Shown piece after piece: positions 33,991-46,620 of a DNA stretch of 64,000 nt. The position numbers and the translations under genes were made by a program. Position 1 is the first letter of the stretch; each line of letters begins with the position of its first letter. Source of the stretch: Apoda limacodes (Eukaryota > Arthropoda > Insecta > Lepidoptera > Limacodidae); assembly GCA_946406115.1 (NCBI GenBank), contig OX291553.1:14203001-14267000 (forward strand), read 5' to 3'. The notes under the pieces were generated by a model. It ran no database searches. It had not been told where the DNA came from and saw only the letters and a program-made list of their open reading frames with translations.

Positions 33991-36790
33991 AAGGTTAATC
34001 CTTTACCCTTTTTGACAGCAATAACTAGTACATTAATGTCGCACATAAATGATATACACAGACGTCCGCACCGCGCTAAGCTCAAGACGAAATGAATGAA
34101 AACTCAGTAAGTCTCCGTACATAATATGCTCGTAGTAAACATACGATTCAAACATGACATACTATGAACACGTCAGAACACGAGCAATGTAATTAATCTT
34201 CCAAATCTTTGGTTGCCGCCAGCCTGGTAGATTATCCTAGAATACTGCCACAATGTTTACTCAACTAATTGGATTTTCGTACACCGCCTTCCTATCGCAA
34301 TCTATTGTAGTATGTATAGTTGAACAAGACTAGATTATGTTCTACTTTTTATTGGAAAAGATCAACAATACTTGTTATCCAGCAACAATAAAATTATGCT
34401 ACAGTAATAGATCACTTCATAACATTTTTTTCTTATGATGAATTCATTCAAATGATTACCATTTGATATAATTGTTGGGATAAAAGCTTCTATATGAATT
34501 ATTAATTCATTTTAATGAATATTACTGCATTTGCTGAGACATGCATGATTATGCAGTGTGTCAGCCAAGTTCACATAGCATTTAGTTTAAACTTTTTTTA
34601 AAAAAATATTACGTTCGTTGCTACTCAACAGTTGCTGAATGCAAGTTTACCCACCAATTTTGATTTTAGAGATATTTCATTGGCATAGATCTAGTCAATC
34701 AAGTATCTGAGAAAGTATGACGAAGTTAGGGTATGTTATAAAACTTTGTAAAAATAATTTGTTTTAACTAGTAACTATTACCGAATCATAATGATTATAA
34801 CTTATAATAGCAGTAGGAGTAAAATATAAAAACAAACATTTTTTCTTCAATTTTATTTATTAGTTGTTAAGTTCATTTACAGAAACTAACTAAGAGAAAA
34901 CTTGCCAAGTAGCAAAGAACGTAACTTTTCTTGTACAGCAACTGATAATCAATAAACAGAAGAGTAGATATGATTTAAGAAACTTTGAAAAAACTTGGTA
35001 TCCAGTTAGGTCTCATCTCTTTTGTTAGCAAAACTAATTTCGCAAGTTTCTTTGTTATGAACTTGGCTTTCTTACACAGTAATGTTTTTGGTGGCTATGA
35101 TATATTTTATATTGTGACGGTTGGTATTTTGTTTGAGCAAAGATTTTTTAAACCTGTTCTATGCATATATCTTTTATCTTTGAATGACACAGAGCAACAC
35201 GGTACCCTGACGCAGTGATGGGGGCCGTGTTGCCCATTTTTGGATAGCTTGATAGATCCATTGTACTGCATTTCTACTGCATACCAGGCCAAAATCGATC
35301 AATCTTACACGGTATAAAAATAGAATAAGTATGTAGGCAGTACATTAGTACTTCTGAAGTGTTCTGAGGCAAAAAAGAAATGTTGTGTACTGCAATCCTT
35401 TTGTCATTACTCGTGTTGAGAATGTTTTTTGGAATTTTTATTTCATGTTTTCACTGTTATTGTGTTGCAATCATTTTGATATGTGCTTAATAGTTAAATG
35501 ATTCTTTAGACTTTTTTTTAAATATTATAGGTTTGTGCATTTACTCGACAGCGAAATTATTTTAATGTATTGTACCCATATCTACTCGTATACTTACATT
35601 AATAAATATTGTTAAGTAATCCACACTATTATACAAATGGTGCAGTAGTAGTCGGCAGAATAACAGTAGTAGTCGACAGAATGGCAATAGTAGTCGACAG
35701 AGTAGCAGTAGTAAACTAGTTTTATTGACTGACTGATTGAATGACTCGAGGTTATAAATCATAAGTGCATATTTTCCACTGTGCTATAATAATAATATAT
35801 AATTAACAGTATGCTTTTTATTTCTACATCATTGTAAGGTAAATTCAAATCCGTTTTTTTTTATACAACCTTCTGTAAGAAATATTTATTGGACCTAACT
35901 ATAAATCGATTCGCTTTTTGAAATTATCAGATATTGCTATTTATCATTGTTTCATCAATAGTGATCATGATATGTCATATATCAGTGAATTGTTAAATAA
36001 CTAGGGTTGTCGTTGATTTTGTACGTGTAGCGTTAAGAAAAGCTGTAGTGGACCCTTTTTTCGGTTCTGCTTAAATATTAAAGAGTTAGCGTATAATTTA
36101 TAAGAGAGTTATAGAGTGTAATAACACCTTTATATCTTGGATTTAGGCGCAAAATTTAGCAGGTAAAGCCTGTATAGATCCTTTGTAGTGGTTCTATAGA
36201 ACCTTTAGTAGAAGTGTATAAGAGGTGTTATAAGATAGTCAGTTTTCCGCTCGAACCTTTATTGCACCTGTATAATGGACTTTATTAAAACTTTTAGTTA
36301 TATAAAATATCTATAACGGTGTCAAATAGAACTTGGATCCGATATTTTGATACCTTATAACTCATTTGTAGCGTTTTTGTGGGTCGAAAGTAGATAGTAA
36401 AAACTTTTAAAGTCATAAAATTACATTAATTTATAAATATTAAATAAGTGCTACTGTTTATCTACGGACATTGCAAAATTGTCATCACGAAATGTAAGTA
36501 TTGTTGATTAACAGTGTTCTTAAAGTGTAATATTAATTATTAGTGCGCTTGCAAGTTTAATGTGATTGTGTATCATGTTTCTCGTCTCAATTTTGATGCG
36601 CCTTAGAAAAAATATGATTTTAAGGAAAAAAAAAGTAAAACAACTAAAAGTAGTAATAACCTAAAATAGTTTTTAGACATTCCATTTCAAATGTTGGTCA
36701 GTTTTAGTGACTGTATTCATAAACTATGTAAAATAATTCGGAAAAGTACCACGTTATTTAAAAGTGATTTTATGTAAATAAATATTTAGT
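33991..36790. other. Intergenic stretch with a 21-bp minisatellite
   Basis: At 35,643-35,712 a 21-bp unit (CAGTAGTAGTCGACAGAATGG-type) repeats about 3.3 times. A leucine-rich minus-strand frame over it is a by-product. No gene is supported elsewhere in this AT-rich stretch. Confidence 0.6.
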
Positions 36791-36801
36791 TTTTTTTGAC
36801 A

Positions 36802-37116
36802 GAAATTGATTAAAGATGGCGATATTTATCTTAAAGATGCAGACTTTTCTGAAATCTATTATGACACTCAAAGAACTATAACGCCGGTAGCCAAGAGTAT
36901 TATGCGATCTTTGGTTGACATAAGAGAGGAACTACGCACTTAGCGAAGACATCTACCTGCAGCGGAGAGTAAAATACCGGCTTTAGCTTTACCCATATAC
37001 CTTGAGATTAGGGTTTTTTACGAATTAATGAAATCCCAAATTTTAGCTCAGTTCGATAAATGTTTTCATAATGTCAGTTTAGATTATAGACAAACACTTA
37101 AGAAAAGAAAGAATTA
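36802..37116 (+). pseudogene. Unassigned coding-like segment with one in-frame stop
   Basis: Directly after a pyrimidine-rich TTTTTTTTGACAG there is a plus-strand frame of about 46 codons (including DGDIYLKDADFSEIYYD), then a single TAG at about 36,941. A further 57 codons follow in the same frame (including ALALPIYLEIRVFYELMKSQ) before the next stop at about 37,114. The composition is more protein-like than its surroundings, but I recognise no family. It could be a decayed exon or retrogene, or chance. Low certainty. Confidence 0.3.
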
Positions 37117-38343
37117 GCGTTAATTTAATTATTAATTTAGCGTAAGAAACATTAAATGGTGTCATTCAAGAATTACTATTTGTCTATCTTACACATTAAC
37201 TCTTATATCAGGATCGTAAAAAACTGCTATAACTAATTAATCTCTTTCACAATCAATCAATCATTGTCTTTCGTATTACAGGCGTAAGCTATATGTAAGA
37301 GTTATACAACGCATGTAGTGTTTGGTGTTACTACACTCTTAATTAACTCCGTTGCAGAACCAATGACGTTAATGAAGTTGAACAACAGCCTTTTGATATA
37401 TAAGCAACTCTAATATAGCTGATTTATAGCAATAAGAATTATAGGGAGTTAATGAAGATCTTCAAACAGCTTTTGACGCTGCAGGCCGAAACAAGCTTTA
37501 ACGTCATAAGTATATAAGCGGCCGCTGCTGCTACACTAACTGGAAAGAATATTTAACTTCTTTTTTACAGTTCTACTACAACCTATAGAGCTAAACTTAT
37601 TTCATTAGTGCACTGTATCACTTTTAGTGACAATCCATTATAAATCAATAGTAGTAATCTAAGTTTTTAAATTACCTGAAACCAACGATAAATTGTTTGT
37701 TGGGAAGTGATTTGTTTAGTTATATATTTTTTAGTATGTAAAAAGCTTTGGTTTTCCTTTTGCGTGATTAATTTCAAAATTTTATTGTAATTTCTATATC
37801 CATGCGAGAAATGAATGCCAAACTTATTTACTTTGACATACTTTTAAATGTTTGTAATAATGACAGATAGAAAAGGAAAAAAATTGGAAGACATTTTTTG
37901 TGAGATACATTCACGAGTACATGTCATAGAAATAAATTGAAATTTTACCTAATATAGTAAAAAATAATATTTTTATACCAGTAATTGATATTCTCCGAAG
38001 GTACAGAAATAAATCAATAAATAATCCCGGACGATTTTAAATATAACGTAAACTGTTAAGAGGAAAATACCTATAATATATTTTTATTAGGTTGTGGGTT
38101 CTACCTCAAACCCTCATCCCAGGTACCCTGTAGCATAGAACCTTGTAGAGGTATGTGCCAACCTCTCCAAGGTTTACTTTTTAATTTCCACTTATATTTT
38201 GACCTAATTGTCAAATTTAAAATGATTTGGCGTCAGGAACAGCGATGCTTTTGTCCTGGCGTCCGTCAGTTCATGAATTTTGCATTGGAAACAGTAATTG
38301 ATTAAATATATATAGTTTCATGTCCTAGGACCTTTTCTATCAA
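37117..38343. other. Intergenic stretch, nothing recognised
   Basis: AT-rich; no open frame of note and no recognised repeat. Confidence 0.5.
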
Positions 38344-38472
38344 CCTTTTGGCTGAAGACAACTAATTAAATTATTCCTGTTATGAAGTGTTGTTCATTTA
38401 ATTAAGAAAGTCGCATCCGAACCTAACACTTCATAACACGAATAATTTAAATAGTTGTCTAGAGCCAAAAGG
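38344..38472. mobile_element. Foldback MITE, 129 bp
   Basis: The arms of about 48 bp (38,344-38,392 and 38,425-38,472) are near-perfect inverted repeats beginning CCTTTTGGCT and sharing AGACAACTA and ATTATTC.TGTTATGAAGTGTT blocks, with a 32-base loop. No target duplication was confirmed. No coding capacity. Confidence 0.75.
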
Positions 38473-39419
38473 CCAACATCTGTTTAAACGCATTTTTGAA
38501 GACCTGTCGGATGACACCCTAGGTGGAAATGGGGCAGATTAATACAAGGGGCACCTATATAAACTAGACATATCTAAAGAAACTCGAATTACTGAGAAAT
38601 GTGGTTGTAGATGGAGCTTAGCAGTGTTAGGTATGAAACGCGCGTCTGTGCAAGACGGGACCTGATTTGGCCAAAGGTCCATGATTGATTTTAGAATCTA
38701 ACTAATTTAAACTAAAATATCTCTTTTTATTAATTAATGTTCTTTAAATTGATAACCACTATTTTAATTCGAATTTAATTATTGAAAGTGTAATTACGTT
38801 AAGAGATATTTATTAAGATAGTAATGTTGCTAATTAAAAGGACTTTAGTGTCTTTGGTGCTGTACAACCTATGTTTGTTCTATTATATGTTTAGGGAAGG
38901 TCAAAATAGAAGATAATAATCTAATATTTAGCGCTATTTTGTTTTTACTAAATAAATTTACTACTGTACTAGCTTACATATGAATGAATCTGTCCTGACT
39001 GGGGGTATATTCATACATTTTCTTTTTTTAATGTGCTACAGAAAACTGATTAAATAATTTTCAGATATTTTATGATTTTATAATAAATGCATAAAGATAA
39101 ACTATCGAATAATAATATATTAAAACAAATTTTGATACTACAAGACCTTCTACATAATAAAATATAATGACGGTGTAAAGGTCCCGACCTACTCGTTTTT
39201 TTTTTATTTTACTTCCACTTCTGTAACGCACACAAGTGTAATTTTTATTTGACTCGTTAAAACCAACCACATGAGCCCAAACTCAAGAGGTTTACTACTA
39301 ATTTAACTTAACTAAAACTTTGGGCTAATTTTAGTAGTAGTTGGAAGCTCCTATGAAACCGTACACTGCGTGATCGTTTAGGTTACATTCGCGCCGACGG
39401 CGAGCGGTGAAGTGGTAGA
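38473..39419. other. Intergenic stretch, nothing recognised
   Basis: AT-rich; the 66-codon minus-strand frame at 39,070-39,270 lacks a domain. Confidence 0.5.
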
Positions 39420-39600
39420 AAGTAAGGTGGCAAATAAGCTTACAGTCCGCCGGATAGTAAGCGGTCACCGCAGCCTATGGACGCTTGCAACAACTAAGGC
39501 ATCACTCGGGCGTTGTCAACCCTTTAAAAATCTATTAACTTCTTTCTTGAAGAACCCCCTACTGTAGTCCTTAGAGAAAAACCTTGTCAGGGAGCTTATG
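39420..39600 (-). repeat. YADD-type LINE, 3' end
   Basis: On the plus strand AAGGTGGCAAATAAGCTTAC, GCGGTCACCGCAGCCTATGG and CTTCTTTCTTGAAGAACCCC are the reverse complement of the tails at 25.9 and 33.9 kb. Severely truncated copy. Confidence 0.75.
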
Positions 39601-40264
39601 TGAAATAAGTGTTTGCGGGAGGAATTTTCTCTGAAACTGCACTGTACGTGACCATTTAGGTTCTAAAGTGTGAAAATGAATTCAAACTAGCCATGTGCTA
39701 GTATGTGTTAAATTGTATGTTAAAATTGAATACCTATAAATATACCTATATCTTATAAATCCTCAAGCTAAGTTTTTAAGAAAACTACTAACTGCATACA
39801 CGGATTTCGTTAGTAAGTAGTAACAAACTAACTTATGTATTAATCATATCCAGATAATAATTAATAAATAAGTAACTAACTAAAAAAATTTTTGCAACAC
39901 CGCTGTGAAATTGCAGTCCCGTATATTGCATGTTCGGTGAAACATATTAAATCACGTAACATCAAGTCACGCGACATTCACATTACTTAAAATCGTTTCT
40001 TTCTCCAATTTCACTTCGCAGGTATCTCACATCTGTTGTTTTTGTGAATCATGCAATTTAATCACACAGAAAAACTACAAACAAACAATTGTGTACTAAG
40101 TAACTAAATCATGCAAACAATGAGTTCAATGGACCCGAATATGGTCAGCAAAACTCAATTTTCTCATAAACATGCTTCTTTTGTTCTCTCACGGTCTGTT
40201 GGTTCCACTGATCGACATACATTCGGTCTACTATACATGCAAATCGCGACGTTCGCGACTAACA
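39601..40264. other. Intergenic stretch, nothing recognised
   Basis: AT-rich; no gene or repeat borders seen. Confidence 0.5.
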
Positions 40265-40495
40265 TGGTCCATATAAATATTATAAATAGGAAAGTCTGTC
40301 TGTATGTTAACTTTTTACGCTTAAACCGCTGTACCGATTAAGATGAAATGTGGCATGAAAATAGTTTGAGTCTCGGGAACATTGGCTACTTAAAAACGTC
40401 AAGTGTAAGTCGATTTTTTCTATAATAAAGGACTGAAATCCTTTACCGATAACTGAATTTAGGGAGGGTGTACTCGCGGGCAAAAACTAGAAAAC
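40265..40495 (+). repeat. Dispersed AGGAAAGTCTGTCTGT repeat, fairly complete
   Basis: It starts ATATAAATATTATAAATAGG and ends TCGCGGGCAAAAACTAGA. It shares CTTAAACCGCTGTACCGAT, ATAGTTTGAGTCTCGGGAAC and AAAACGTCAAGTGTAAGTCG with 20,010 and 32,520. The CTAG-type end without TIRs suggests a Helitron-derived non-autonomous element (inferred). Confidence 0.6.
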
Positions 40496-41050
40496 CGCTA
40501 TATCAGCTGCAAGTGTTCTACTGAGGCCAAAACACAAATACGAAAAAAAAGCTAGATAGATTATTTTTTTCAAAAATACCCACCTGTTTTTTGGAGCAAA
40601 AGTGATTTATTTTACAAACGAATACGAGTATCGACACAAAACTTGCTTTGTATTATAGCTTTTTATTAATTCTAGTGCTTTACTAAACACTTTTACAAAA
40701 GACTTAGTTTTCGAATTTGTATGAATTTATTTCGCTCCAAATCGAGTTTTGCGACGCGGTTTCGAGTGAGACGGGAAGTGTAAAATTGCAGAAGTGTGAG
40801 CAGGACAGTATTTTGAGAGCTCACAGAGCCTTAAGTCAAATTAGTAAAACACTACTTTTTAGGGTACACCAACCCTTATAGTTTCGTCATGTCTGTCTGT
40901 CCGCGGCCTAGCTTCGATACTCTTAGGAGTTAAGAGCTGATATTTGGCAAGGATATACATAATAATAACGCGGACATAACAGCAAACAAAAATTTCGAAA
41001 AAAAAACTTTTTGGGCTTTCCTCCCCTACACCTATAGTGGGGATGATTTT
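40496..41050. other. Intergenic stretch, nothing firm recognised
   Basis: A TGTCTGTCTGTCCGCGG block at about 40,890 looks like a scrap of the AGTGCGAGTCGG dispersed family. No gene. Confidence 0.4.
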
Positions 41051-41059
41051 TTTTCCGCG

Positions 41060-41350
41060 CCAACTTCGACCACCCTTTTTTTTCTAAAAAGGAAGCAGCG
41101 GCAATTTTTTTTGCCTTGGCAGCTTAACAACGGATATAAAAATGTTAGCCGACCACCCTTTTTTCAAAAAAAAGGGTGCAGCTGCAATTTTTTTGGCATG
41201 GCAGCTTAACAATGGATAAAAAACGGCAAATTTTGAGCCAGATTGCAGGACCATTTTACCCCTGCAAGTAACATTTTGCATAGGTGGCCGGCTAACTTTG
41301 AGTGAAGTTACCTGACCACCCTTTTTTTTAAAATAGTGCAACGGCAAATT
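41060..41350. repeat. Degenerate tandem repeat (GACCACCCTTTTTT units)
   Basis: GACCACCCTTTTTT begins units at about 41,068, 41,153 and 41,314, followed by GCAGCGGCAATTTTTTTTG-like and GGCAGCTTAACAA.GGAT blocks. The first period is 85 bp and the next is about 161 bp, roughly two units. The minus-strand frame over it simply reads the repeat. Confidence 0.7.
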
Positions 41351-41559
41351 TTTTAATATAACGTTTAATATCGGATAATTAATGGCAAATTTGGGTATAA
41401 TTTATTTTGCGGTTGGCTAAAAATGGTGTGCTAGCTCAAAGACCTATTTTTACTATTAGCCAACCTTATCTACGCTTGTGCAGATCCACAACCCTAAACC
41501 TGGACAGGTTTAGATCCACAACATCCAGAATATTATATTTCATCATACTTACTCGTAAA

Positions 41560-42040
41560 CAGAGTCTGTAAGTGCAGGCAAAGCGTGTCCTAAGACCTTA
41601 ATTACTCCTTTTTTTTGTAAGTGTTACTTTCCGCAGGACAAAGCAGGCGTTTATAGAGCCCAAGGGCGATAATGACATATGAAACCTGTGTGTATCGCGG
41701 ACGCTCTTCAAATTCTGTCTATTCATGTATAAATGCGCCATCTGCGGTTCAAGAAGTGAAATACGCGCCCAGCGAAAAATTACAACTTTTAACTTCAGCC
41801 AAAACTTTTTAATTCATAAATTAAACGCTAGTGGCGTTGTTTTTAAATGTTTCAGTTCCCGCCATTCTAATTGTGTTTTGGTGAGTTAATTTACTTTTTC
41901 ACCTTAGTTATATTTTAATTCATTAACTTACAAATTCATTGTGTGTACCACAACTGCTGCTCCTAGCCTTTGTCCTTAGTCTTATAATAGCCTTTCGTAA
42001 GTAATTTTCTCCTAACCACCCGATGAGTAATGCACACTAA
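41560..42040 (+). repeat. Uncharacterised dispersed repeat R1, copy 1
   Basis: It shares with 62,985-63,410, in the same orientation, the blocks AACTTCAGCCAAAACTTTTT, AATTCATAAATT, AGTGGCGTTGTTTT, AATTGTGTTTTGGTGAGTT and GTAATTTTCTCCT.ACCACCC. The order is conserved over more than 400 bp. There is no open frame spanning the blocks and no inverted ends seen. The family is not recognised. Confidence 0.65.
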
Positions 42041-42394
42041 AGTGCAAAGATCATTTTAACTGCTTTCGACGCTAGAATAAAAATTATTTGCGCACGAAGT
42101 AGCCAAAATACGATCTAGCTAATTTATCGAAAATTAATGGTTATGAATATCAAAATTTCCAGCTGTTGAATTTTAGGTATTGTTGTTACCTACATAATTA
42201 GGCTATTTTGAAGGATAATAACTTTACGTTATAATAATAATCTCAATTTAATGATTTTGAAGAGGTGATTTTGAATAAAAATACTATCGAGCAAAAATCA
42301 TCAAACCAAAATGTTTCTGAGCTGACAACGTCAAGAAGAAGGTCTGAAAACACATGACGCTTAGTTTCAGAACCGTAGCTTTTATTGTTGATAT
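42041..42394. other. Spacer, nothing recognised
   Basis: AT-rich, no gene. Confidence 0.5.
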
Positions 42395-42545
42395 GGGATC
42401 TTATTGGAAACAGTCTCGAGCTATTTGGTCTCTGGAATTCGAGAGAAAAATGTTCACGAGTTTCGAGAGGTAAGTCAGACTTCTATACATTTTAGTCACG
42501 AATTCCAGAGTCCGAATAGCTCGAGCCTGTTTTCAATAAGCTCCC
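42395..42545. mobile_element. Foldback MITE, family F copy 2 (151 bp)
   Basis: The left arm GGGATCTTATTGGAAACAG, CTCGAGCTATT and CTCTGGAATTCG is mirrored by the right arm (GGAGCTTATTGAAAACAGG in reverse complement, then CTCGAGCTATTCGG, CTCTGGAATTCG). A diverged relative is at 2,538-2,680. No target duplication was confirmed. Confidence 0.75.
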
Positions 42546-45221
42546 TGTATTCTTAAACGAAAAAGTACCCTTTTTTACAATGCCTCGTCTTAATACACAA
42601 TGTACTACTTATCAGCTTTCAAACCTGCACTACAGACAATGGAATACTATAGACTGTACACACGAGTCGTTCGGTATTAAACCGAATTTCAAGTTTTATT
42701 GCCCTTTGTTACGGAGTTGTGAAACTTAATAAAATTCCCTAATAAAAAGATAACATTTACATTGTTCTCTGTAATATCACCCCACTACCCTATCTCATCG
42801 AATATTCCAATCACGCGACACTTGGGCAAATCGACTTCTAGCACAATATTTTGTAAATTTAGAAACCTATCGACTAAGCATTGTGCTAGGGATTTAGGAG
42901 AAAATTGCCTTATTATGTGTTGAATTTGGTTTTGATAAAGGATGTGACATTTTTACGAAATATTCATCGAGATGCTACGATAATATTGGAGATAAAAATT
43001 GGATTTATTTGATCTTTAGCAAGATGTCTTTTCTATTCTGTTCCTTTGATCCCGAAGTTCAATTTTTTTTACTATAAAGTAGGTAAATGTTTTATAATAA
43101 ACTAGATGAGCCTCGCGATTTCATCCACAAATTACCCATTTACGTGGAATCTAACAATGGGGATGAAAGTATATACTTTTCATCTACATCCATATATATC
43201 CATATAATAATCAAGTAAAATATATGCAACGGTAGGACGTGAACATTAGTGGTGCACAAAAAAAACAGTCAATTGTGAGTCTGACTCGCGCACTGAGGAT
43301 TAACGTGTTTTTGAAAGATTGCAAAAGCAAAGTTTGTACTATGGGTACCAGACCATGGATGCAAATACTTATATACTTTTATTGGAAATATATACTTATT
43401 ATACATTTAAAAGGCCCAGACACAAATGAGTATTACATAAATGTTTGTCTTGTGTCTTGTTGAACCCACACCTCTCGGATCAGCAGGCAGTAGATACTAC
43501 GGAGCCCTAGCTTTGCCTTAAAATGTTGTCGCATTCATTAATATACAAAATGTTATTATTCATATGTTTATATGTTCCGGGCTTACCTATATCGGGAACT
43601 AAACAAAGCAAATCGTAGTAAATATAAACATATTGATAACTCCATGTTAGCGATTTCCGGATTTTTCCCTTAAATTGTGCTATGAGACCTTGCTTCTCAC
43701 TCAATTTCATGACTCATGGCCTTATATATGCAGCCATATGCGGGTCGCTGCAGCTGTTGGCCGCCGCGCCAAAGTAACAGAGCGATGCTGTACTGATTTT
43801 GGTTTTTACCTCTACTTGCACTATGAGACCTTGCATCTTCCCAAATTTTAAGATTCTAGGTCAAGGTAAAAATATGTATATGAACATATTTTTTAATTCT
43901 ATTGACATAGAAGTTATATTTTACATGGCCCTAAGGGCTCCGCCGGCACTCTCGGTTATCGCAGATTTCTGTGGCAACTCCTTTATAAATAGGTAATGGT
44001 AAGAAAGTTTGTTATAGGAAGCCATACTTGTAGCTATATGAGTTAGAGCGAAAATCAGTCACCGCTATGTCACTCATGGGCCAAAAAATTACGTCGATTT
44101 ATCAAAGAAGGAAAAGACAAGATATAAACGTTTGCATTTGTTCTTTTCAGGCTAGATTGTCCCCGTAGTTCAACTTTTAAAGAAAATTATAGACAGTTGA
44201 ACTACTGCAACAAAAAACTGCCATTAGTTCAACGGTTGAACTAATTGGATGCACTAGTGGGAACGATAGATTTTTTAGCTATCTTTCTGCGAAAACAGTT
44301 GAAACCGCATTCCTTTGTTGCAACGTGAAGGAATAGTGCCCTTCGGAATCATCCGCGAATAAATTATCCGTGGGAGTTCTTAATCGGGATTAAAAGTTTA
44401 TCTATCAGCTACATAATATATGTGTCAAAAGCCTAGGCGTTTTGGTACTCCGTTACAGCGAAATGGGTAACCAGATCCATCATGCACCACTGATGTAAAG
44501 CAATAAAAAACTACCAACTCTTATATCGTGCCATATATTTTATTATGATTTGTATGTTTACAAGAAATTTTTTTTCACGAATAGATTTAAATTGATTTTT
44601 TGTGTACATACCTTGTTTTTTCCCCTTTCGTTCCCTTTTAGTTAGTCTGATCAGATCAGAATCCAAAATACAACAGCCGTTTACTAACAGTACTACCTAG
44701 TACATACATAGTTTATTTTTTTTTCACCAAAACAATACCTTATTTTTGTTTATGTTAATAGTAAAAGAGACCCAAACTGCGATGCCTTAACTATTAAAGT
44801 TCGTGTTTTATATCATAACCTGTGCACTTATAAAAACAAATTAGGTACTTAATAACAAACTAATTTATTGTACACCAACAAAAACAATGTCGACGTTTGT
44901 AATCAACAAAAGTAAGTAGGTATGATACAGGAAATAAAACAAAACAAAAGTGCTGATTTTTAAATAGGTCGTATAATTACAAACATAGTCTTATATCCTG
45001 GGACTATCGTAAAACTTCGTCGAGTTTCGGTCATGTTCGACAGGTGTCGTACTGACATCTAAAAACGCTGTATTAATGCAAGCTGTTTATGGAAAATAGT
45101 TCGAGATACTCGTCGGAGATTTTTTGTAATTCTGCATGAATAGCTGACTTTTGATTTAAGGCACTAACTTATAGCTAAGAAAACCATGTAAATGTTTCTG
45201 TAGAGTTGCAATATTTTTTCT
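42546..45221. other. Long intergenic stretch, nothing recognised
   Basis: Short frames (for example 43,239-43,463 plus; 43,507-43,710 minus) have no recognisable domain. A 23-base palindrome ATTAGTTCAACGGTTGAACTAAT sits near 44,223. CTATGAGACCTTGC occurs twice (about 43,680 and 43,822). No gene is supported. Confidence 0.5.
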
Positions 45222-45364
45222 CTTTTTGCGTAGACGGTAGTGACACTTCCTGTGCAAAGACATAATTGATTGTCAGCTTTTTTTGTGCATGTGTGAGTGT
45301 GTTTGATAGGCCATATAAGAACATATTTTTGTGTGTCCTGTTACCGCCGTCTACGTGAAAAGCG
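45222..45364. repeat. Imperfect inverted repeat, possible MITE
   Basis: TTTTTGCGTAGACGGTAGTGACA on the left pairs with the reverse complement of TGTTACCGCCGTCTACGTG on the right, with some mismatches. Length is about 143 bp. No target duplication and no second copy were noticed, so the identity is tentative. Confidence 0.4.
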
Positions 45365-46019
45365 TAAAAAATTAATTCAGACTTGTTATTTCACTATCTA
45401 CTGAACAGTATGTAGCTGTTACGTTAAGTACTAAATGAAAACCGGAGACGGCGTTTATTAGCCTGATATTTTATACTTACTATTATGTACAAAAATTAAA
45501 AGTGAATTGTTAAATGCTCAAGGGTAAATGTGCCTCTCTGCCTATATGTAAGCAGTGCACGATACTATGTACCCTCATCATATATTTGTTAAAACAAATA
45601 TTAGGCAATATAAAATAGATAATTAAATTAAAAATAATTACGGTAATTACTCTTTCCAAATATTTTATTCAAATAGAAGATTATTTTTTTAAATTTCACT
45701 TACATTACCATATTTGGTTAACAGATATATATTTGATGTTACCCACTGTATCTTAATCAGTCAATATGTATTAATGCTGAGTTATTTAAAATATATTTAT
45801 TAATCTCAAATAAAAAAGTATTTCTTTGAATATTTTATATGTTAGTGAAACAAAAAAAATGAAACATCGTTTGTCTGTTATAACTGTAAATATATTTTGG
45901 TAGATAGCTTACAGTACTAGGTAGGTAGGTATAGGTATTTGTACTACAGTTCCTACTTAAACATTTACATTCTTTTGTATTAACACAGACTTAAGCCCGT
46001 ATACTTTAACTCCACAAGT
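45365..46019. other. Intergenic stretch, nothing recognised
   Basis: AT-rich, no gene signal. Confidence 0.5.
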
Positions 46020-46620
46020 ACAGTGCCCGATGCCACAATGTGAGTCCTGTAGATTTCTTTAGTTTACCATAGACACTAGATTAAACTGGAAACACGTTGT
46101 CTACGTTGTGTGAAAAGCTGAGTAGTGCAGTATTTGCACTACGAAAGCTGAAACAACTCGTGTCTGACGTTGCACTACTACAAATATATTTTGCCTACTT
46201 TCACTCCCTTCTGTCATATGAAATTTTTCTATGGGGCAACTCGACAGACTCCAATCGAGTGTTCATTATACAAAAGAGAGCTATTCGTATACTGGCGGGT
46301 GTTTATACTCGCCATTCATGTAGACATTTATTTAAAAAATATGGTATACATTACTCTCAATATGTGTTTGATATTATAATGTACACTAGACGCAACATAA
46401 ACACCTGTAAACGCATTAGTGTTCCAGGCAGAGTGACTCGTCAAACAGGGCGTCTACAACGTGTGCCACGAGACGGCTGGCGCCGCTGGATAAAAATCCG
46501 CGAGTCATAGGCCCAGCTTATTATGAACACCTCTCTGTCGACCTAAAAAACGAACTCTCGGATTAGAAATTTGGTCGCCGGCTAAAAGAGCTATTACTGA
46601 ATACTAGCTCAATCACTGTA
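46020..46620 (+). pseudogene. Jockey-like LINE reverse-transcriptase C-terminal fragment
   Basis: The 137-codon frame 46,097-46,510 contains EKLSSAVFALRKLKQL, IYFAYFHSLLSYEIFLWG and QKRAIRILAGV. These are the same post-palm motifs as SSAVYAIKKIRQL, YFSYFHSLMTYGILLWG and QKRAIRAIHKLG in the 11.4-12.6 kb element. A shifted frame just upstream supplies a TIDTRLNW-like block. The catalytic FADD is absent, so this is a dead relative in plus orientation, diverged from the 11 kb copy. Confidence 0.85.

Noticed and set aside
35562..35762. Leucine-rich membrane-like peptide on the minus strand
   Set aside because: The leucine repeats come from the 21-bp minisatellite.
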